Assembly (NCBI GenBank): GCA_964346275.1
Contig: CAYFUR010000002.1
Coordinates: 1 to 64,000 of the forward strand
Direction of reading: 5' to 3'
DNA: 64,000 bases
Source of the DNA: CAYFUR01 sp964346275
Lineage (GTDB): Bacteria > Sumerlaeota > Sumerlaeia > SLMS01
Part shown: piece by piece, positions 60,847-64,000 of the stretch
Layout: every line of letters begins with the position of its first letter
How positions within the stretch are numbered: position 1 is the first letter of the stretch
The notes under the pieces: generated by a model
Database searches by the model: none
What the model was told of the DNA's origin: nothing
What the model saw: the letters and a program-made list of their open reading frames with translations, nothing else
Translations under genes and position numbers: made by a program

Positions 60847-62790
60847 TTGCCTCGAATTCTCATCAAGCCCTGGATCGGCGCTCTCGGCCTTTTCCTTTTT
60901 CTCTTTGGAGCCTCGCTGTTCTTCTTCCGTGGTACGCTCGAGGTTTCGGACGAGCAATTCATGGCGCTGACCACGCAGACGATTGCCGAAGATCTGTCCC
61001 TCACCTTTGATCGCGAACTCTACGGCAAGCAGCACAGCAATTACGGCATTGGAACTTCTCTCACAGGCGCCCCTTTCTATCTGCTGGAGAAGTTGCTCGC
61101 ATCGACGTTCATCATGGAGGATGTCGAGGCGACCCTGATCCCGCTGGCCAACACGGCGCTGCTGGGACTGATCGGCGTGCTTCTGGGTTCGCTCATGAGC
61201 GGACAAAGGCGGTGGGGATATCTGGCGCTCATTATTCTGGCCTCGCCACTTTTCTCGCTGTCGGTGCGATTTTACAGCGAGTTTCTCTCAACAGCGGGCC
61301 TTGCCGGGCTAGCCGCCGCTTTGTTCCACGGAGTCGAGCCTGGCGGGGCGCGCCGGGAGAAGTTGCTGATCACGGGAGCCTTTCTCGCCGCCTTGGCGGC
61401 GATGCTGGCGCGGGTCGCGATGCTCCCTTTCCTGGGCATTGTGCTTTTCTGGGGATGGAGGCTGGGGGCGCGGAAACCGGTCATCGCGGCGGGTCTGACG
61501 GGAGTTGTCGCGGGAGTCGCGGAGACGCTGCTGCAGAACTGGACGCTTCGCGGATCGCTCTTTGCCACCGGTTACGAAGGACAAACTTTCACCACGCCGC
61601 TGCTGACCGGCCTGTATGGGCTGCTTGCCGCTCCCGAGCGCGGGATCTTGATTTTCTTTCCCGCGGCGGCCGTGGTTCTGGCCGGTTGGAAACACCTTGG
61701 CGGGCGGATGCGCGCCGTTTTGGCGCTGGCTTGTGGACTGACGCTTTTCTCCCTGGTTTTCCATGGCCGGTTCTGGACATGGCACGGCGGCTGGACGACG
61801 GGACCACGCTTTTTACTGCCGTCGCTGGCCTTCTTTATCCCACCGGTGACGGAGCTTTTCGCCAAGCGCCAGTCCGTGTCACCAGGGCTGCGCCTCGCGC
61901 TGATTCTCGCGTTGATCTGGAGCGCCCTCCTTTCGTTCATCTACGTGCGCTATTCCGCCTTTCTCTGGTGGAACCAGCTTTGGGGCTTCCATCAAATCGA
62001 GAATCAATGGCTCTTTTTTCCCCAGATGAGCCTCTGGCAGACGTGGTTCGATGGAGTGCCTCTTCCGACGGCCCAGCCCGATTTCCCGCTCAGCTTTCGA
62101 ATGGTCGTGCTGGGGACCTCGCTGGCCCTTGTCGTCGTTTCCCTTTATCCTCTCATGCTGCCTTTCCGAGGGTTTCTGGGGACCGATCCGAAGCTGAGTT
62201 TTTTACAGAGGCTCGATCAGATCGACAAGATGTTCCTGGCCGGTTTGCTCATCCTGGCGGGGTTCTTCGGGATTCACCATTTGGCCGGCCCCCGCGGGTG
62301 GCAAGCCAGTGGCCTTGACGAACTGCCCCGGGGCGAGAAGAGCCATCTGCTTGTGGAAGAACCCGGCATCTATGAAGGATGGCTCGATTATCCCCTGCGC
62401 GGCACGCTGCGGCTGGCCTTCAAAGCGAATGCACTTTACCAGATCTACTTCGACGAGCGGTTGATCGCCGAACAATTGGAACCGATGGGCCAGCATATCG
62501 ACCGCCGTGAGATCGAGGTGACACCCGGTTACCACAAGATCCGTGTGCGGATTTTGCCGAGGAATCCGGAAACGCCACCGCTCTTTCAGATGTATTGGAC
62601 CTGGGGCGGCGAGGGGCGCTATCTGGCGCCCGCTGGCGGAGAATATGTGCATCCGCAGCCGCTTTCTCCCTTCGAGCGATTCTTCACGCTCATCTGGAGG
62701 CGAAAGTTTCTTCTCCTGGCGCTGGCTCTGGCGCTGCTGTTGCTCTATCAATCCTTGCCGGCGCGTCCCTCAGGGGAAAGCGCCGCCTGA
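60847..62790 (+). CDS. Membrane protein with GT-C-like core and C-terminal beta domain
   Basis: The 647-residue product has about 11 membrane helices in the first 470 residues, with an acidic/basic loop after the first helix (EVSDEQF and FDRELYG) like that of dolichol-phosphate mannosyltransferase-type GT-C proteins. A soluble region (about 490-605) resembles a PA14-like or glycan-binding beta domain, and a last helix follows (about 620-640). No function is certain. The start is a TTG, with GGGAGG upstream; 17 bp separates it from the permease gene, so the two are probably cotranscribed. Confidence 0.7.
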   Translation: MPRILIKPWIGALGLFLFLFGASLFFFRGTLEVSDEQFMALTTQTIAEDLSLTFDRELYGKQHSNYGIGTSLTGAPFYLLEKLLASTFIMEDVEATLIPLANTALLGLIGVLLGSLMSGQRRWGYLALIILASPLFSLSVRFYSEFLSTAGLAGLAAALFHGVEPGGARREKLLITGAFLAALAAMLARVAMLPFLGIVLFWGWRLGARKPVIAAGLTGVVAGVAETLLQNWTLRGSLFATGYEGQTFTTPLLTGLYGLLAAPERGILIFFPAAAVVLAGWKHLGGRMRAVLALACGLTLFSLVFHGRFWTWHGGWTTGPRFLLPSLAFFIPPVTELFAKRQSVSPGLRLALILALIWSALLSFIYVRYSAFLWWNQLWGFHQIENQWLFFPQMSLWQTWFDGVPLPTAQPDFPLSFRMVVLGTSLALVVVSLYPLMLPFRGFLGTDPKLSFLQRLDQIDKMFLAGLLILAGFFGIHHLAGPRGWQASGLDELPRGEKSHLLVEEPGIYEGWLDYPLRGTLRLAFKANALYQIYFDERLIAEQLEPMGQHIDRREIEVTPGYHKIRVRILPRNPETPPLFQMYWTWGGEGRYLAPAGGEYVHPQPLSPFERFFTLIWRRKFLLLALALALLLLYQSLPARPSGESAA

Positions 62791-62918
62791 TCGTAATTCT
62801 ACTCTTTGTCGACCGCAAAAATGCGGTTTTCCAAAGAATGAATCGCAGCCCAATCCAAGGGCTCCCCTGTGAAGTCTGATCAGGTGTAAGCGCAAGAATT
62901 TCAGATTTGGAAGCGAAG

Positions 62919-64000
62919 ATGATTCAGTCAACCGACACGCAACTTGGCCAGTATCTCGTCGAAAAAGGCAACCTCGATCCGGACATGCTCGATGCGGCAG
63001 TCCGCGATGCGCACAAATCCCACGACCGGCTGGAAAATGTTCTGGTCAAGATGGGGGTGGCTGACGAGGAGGAAGTTCTGGAGGCCCTGGCCCATGTTCT
63101 TCATCTTCCTTACCGTAAGCTGGGGAACCTGACGCCGGACCCCAAGGCCCTCCACCTGGTGGTGGCGGAGCTTGCGGAGCACTTTCATATCGTTCCCATC
63201 GCCCTGGAGGATGACGTTCTCACCGTCGCCACGGCGGAGCCCCACGACATGTTCATGGTGGATGAGCTGCGGCGCCAACTTGGCGTGGAAGTGGAAATGG
63301 TGGTCGCTTCCCACACGGAAATCGACAAGGCCTACAACAAGCTTTATGGCATCGGCGGCGCCGTGATGCAGCGCCTGAGTGAAGAGAACGAGGCCTCCGG
63401 TGGGAATGCGGAAGCGGAATTCAGCCTTGCCGACGACATCGATATCGACGAGATGGCCGCCGACGCCACCATCGTTAAATTCGTAAACCAGCTTGTTCAG
63501 GAAGCGATGCGCGACCGCGCAACGGATATCCATGTGGAGCCGATGGATAAGGAGCTGCGAATCCGCTATCGCATCGACGGCATGCTCTACGAAGCGCCGA
63601 TTCCCCCCGCCATTAAAAGGTTCCAGGCGGCAATTATCAGCCGCTTGAAAATCATGGCGGATCTGAACATCGCCGAGCGGCGCCTGCCCCAGGACGGCAA
63701 GATCAAGATCAAGAAAGGCGATAAGGAATTCGACCTTCGTGTGGCCACCGTACCCACGCCCTACGGCGAATCCATCGCCATTCGTATCCTCTCGCGCGAT
63801 TCGGAAATGACCACGCTGGAGAAGCTGGGCTTTGCCGGCGGGCACATGGACCTGATGCGGCAAATGATTACCAAGCCTTACGGGATTATCTTCGTCACGG
63901 GTCCCACGGGTTCGGGGAAATCGACGACGCTCTATGCCGCGCTGAATGAAATCAACTCGGTGGATCGCAAGATCCTGACGATTGAAGATCCCATTGAGTA
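62919..64000 (+). CDS. Type IV pilus/type II secretion ATPase, PilB/GspE family (3' end cut)
   Basis: About 360 residues are seen before the window ends. The N-terminal MshEN-type domain (LGQYLVEKGNLDPDMLDAA through LHLPYRKL and the repeat) is followed by an acidic linker and the ATPase domain with DIHVEP, RYRIDGMLYE, RLPQDGKIKI and Walker A GPTGSGKSTTLYAAL; the Walker B/Asp-box region begins as TIEDPIE at the edge. The ATG at 62919 follows GGAAGCGAAG. It energises pilus or secretion assembly. Partner genes would lie to the right. Confidence 0.9.
   Translation, partial: MIQSTDTQLGQYLVEKGNLDPDMLDAAVRDAHKSHDRLENVLVKMGVADEEEVLEALAHVLHLPYRKLGNLTPDPKALHLVVAELAEHFHIVPIALEDDVLTVATAEPHDMFMVDELRRQLGVEVEMVVASHTEIDKAYNKLYGIGGAVMQRLSEENEASGGNAEAEFSLADDIDIDEMAADATIVKFVNQLVQEAMRDRATDIHVEPMDKELRIRYRIDGMLYEAPIPPAIKRFQAAIISRLKIMADLNIAERRLPQDGKIKIKKGDKEFDLRVATVPTPYGESIAIRILSRDSEMTTLEKLGFAGGHMDLMRQMITKPYGIIFVTGPTGSGKSTTLYAALNEINSVDRKILTIEDPIE

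Noticed and set aside
1..64000. Repeated TATAC/GTATA and CTATAC words throughout the window
   Set aside because: They come mostly from Tyr-Thr and Ile-Tyr codon pairs in coding sequence. My rough count for CTATAC on both strands is about what base composition predicts, so an uptake signal or motif is not supported.

Overview
The window reads as one continuous piece of bacterial chromosome, moderately GC-rich and almost entirely coding. I see no insertion sequences, CRISPR array, phage genes or rRNA, and one tRNA. Lipobox-bearing lipoproteins, an MsbA-type exporter, a LolD/FtsX-type pair, a type II secretion/type IV pilus ATPase, the DXP isoprenoid enzymes IspD and IspF and a serine-palmitoyltransferase-like enzyme point to a Gram-negative, diderm organism. 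Eukaryotic-type Ser/Thr kinases, large TPR proteins, a gingipain-like lipoprotein and secreted concanavalin-like proteins fit poorly known lineages such as Sumerlaeota, Hydrogenedentota, Planctomycetota or relatives. The exact phylum cannot be fixed from this sequence alone.

Layout. 1-13.2 kb: two unrecognised envelope genes, tRNA-Ala(CGC), an ABC ATPase/FtsX permease pair, a giant TPR/zinc-ribbon membrane protein overlapping a Ser/Thr kinase with STN-like sensor repeats, and an MsbA-like exporter. 13.3-20.9 kb: a divergent assimilatory sulfate-reduction/siroheme locus (sirB-cysH to the left; cobA-hemD, sat-cysC, cysI and an IscR-like Rrf2 regulator to the right) with an IscR type-1-like operator between the arms. 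21.0-26.4 kb: a glycine riboswitch and the glycine cleavage operon gcvT-gcvH-gcvPA-x-gcvPB, where x is a HEPN-like gene of unknown role. 26.6-33.1 kb: a thioredoxin-domain lipoprotein-like exported protein, transketolase, L-fucose isomerase and a URO-D-like protein.

33.4-46.3 kb: a secreted concanavalin-like protein, an HU/IHF protein, a leftward pair encoding a giant C25 (gingipain-type) lipoprotein and a TIM-barrel-like lipoprotein, a serine palmitoyltransferase-like enzyme, then an overlapping trio: sigma-54 activator, redox-dead thioredoxin, FHA-Ser/Thr kinase. 46.3-51.9 kb: ispF-ispD, a QueD/PTPS-family gene, and pdhABC. 52-55 kb: a Zur-like regulator facing znuACB, with related palindromes upstream of both. 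55.1-59.2 kb: a lysine-degradation cluster (lysine 6-aminotransferase, aminoadipate-semialdehyde dehydrogenase, short DUF1338 2-oxoadipate hydroxylase-like enzyme). 59.4-64 kb: a small lipoprotein, a lone OppB-type permease, a GT-C-like membrane protein and the start of a PilB/GspE ATPase.

Themes. The carbon/nitrogen genes (glycine cleavage, lysine breakdown, pyruvate dehydrogenase, fucose isomerase) suggest a heterotroph that uses amino acids and sugars, and the sulfur locus makes it able to assimilate sulfate. The strongest regulatory signals are the tandem glycine riboswitch, the IscR-like operator, two near-identical LacI-type palindromes and the Zur-like boxes. The most unusual gene architectures are the two kinase modules and the uncharacterised gene inside the glycine cleavage operon.
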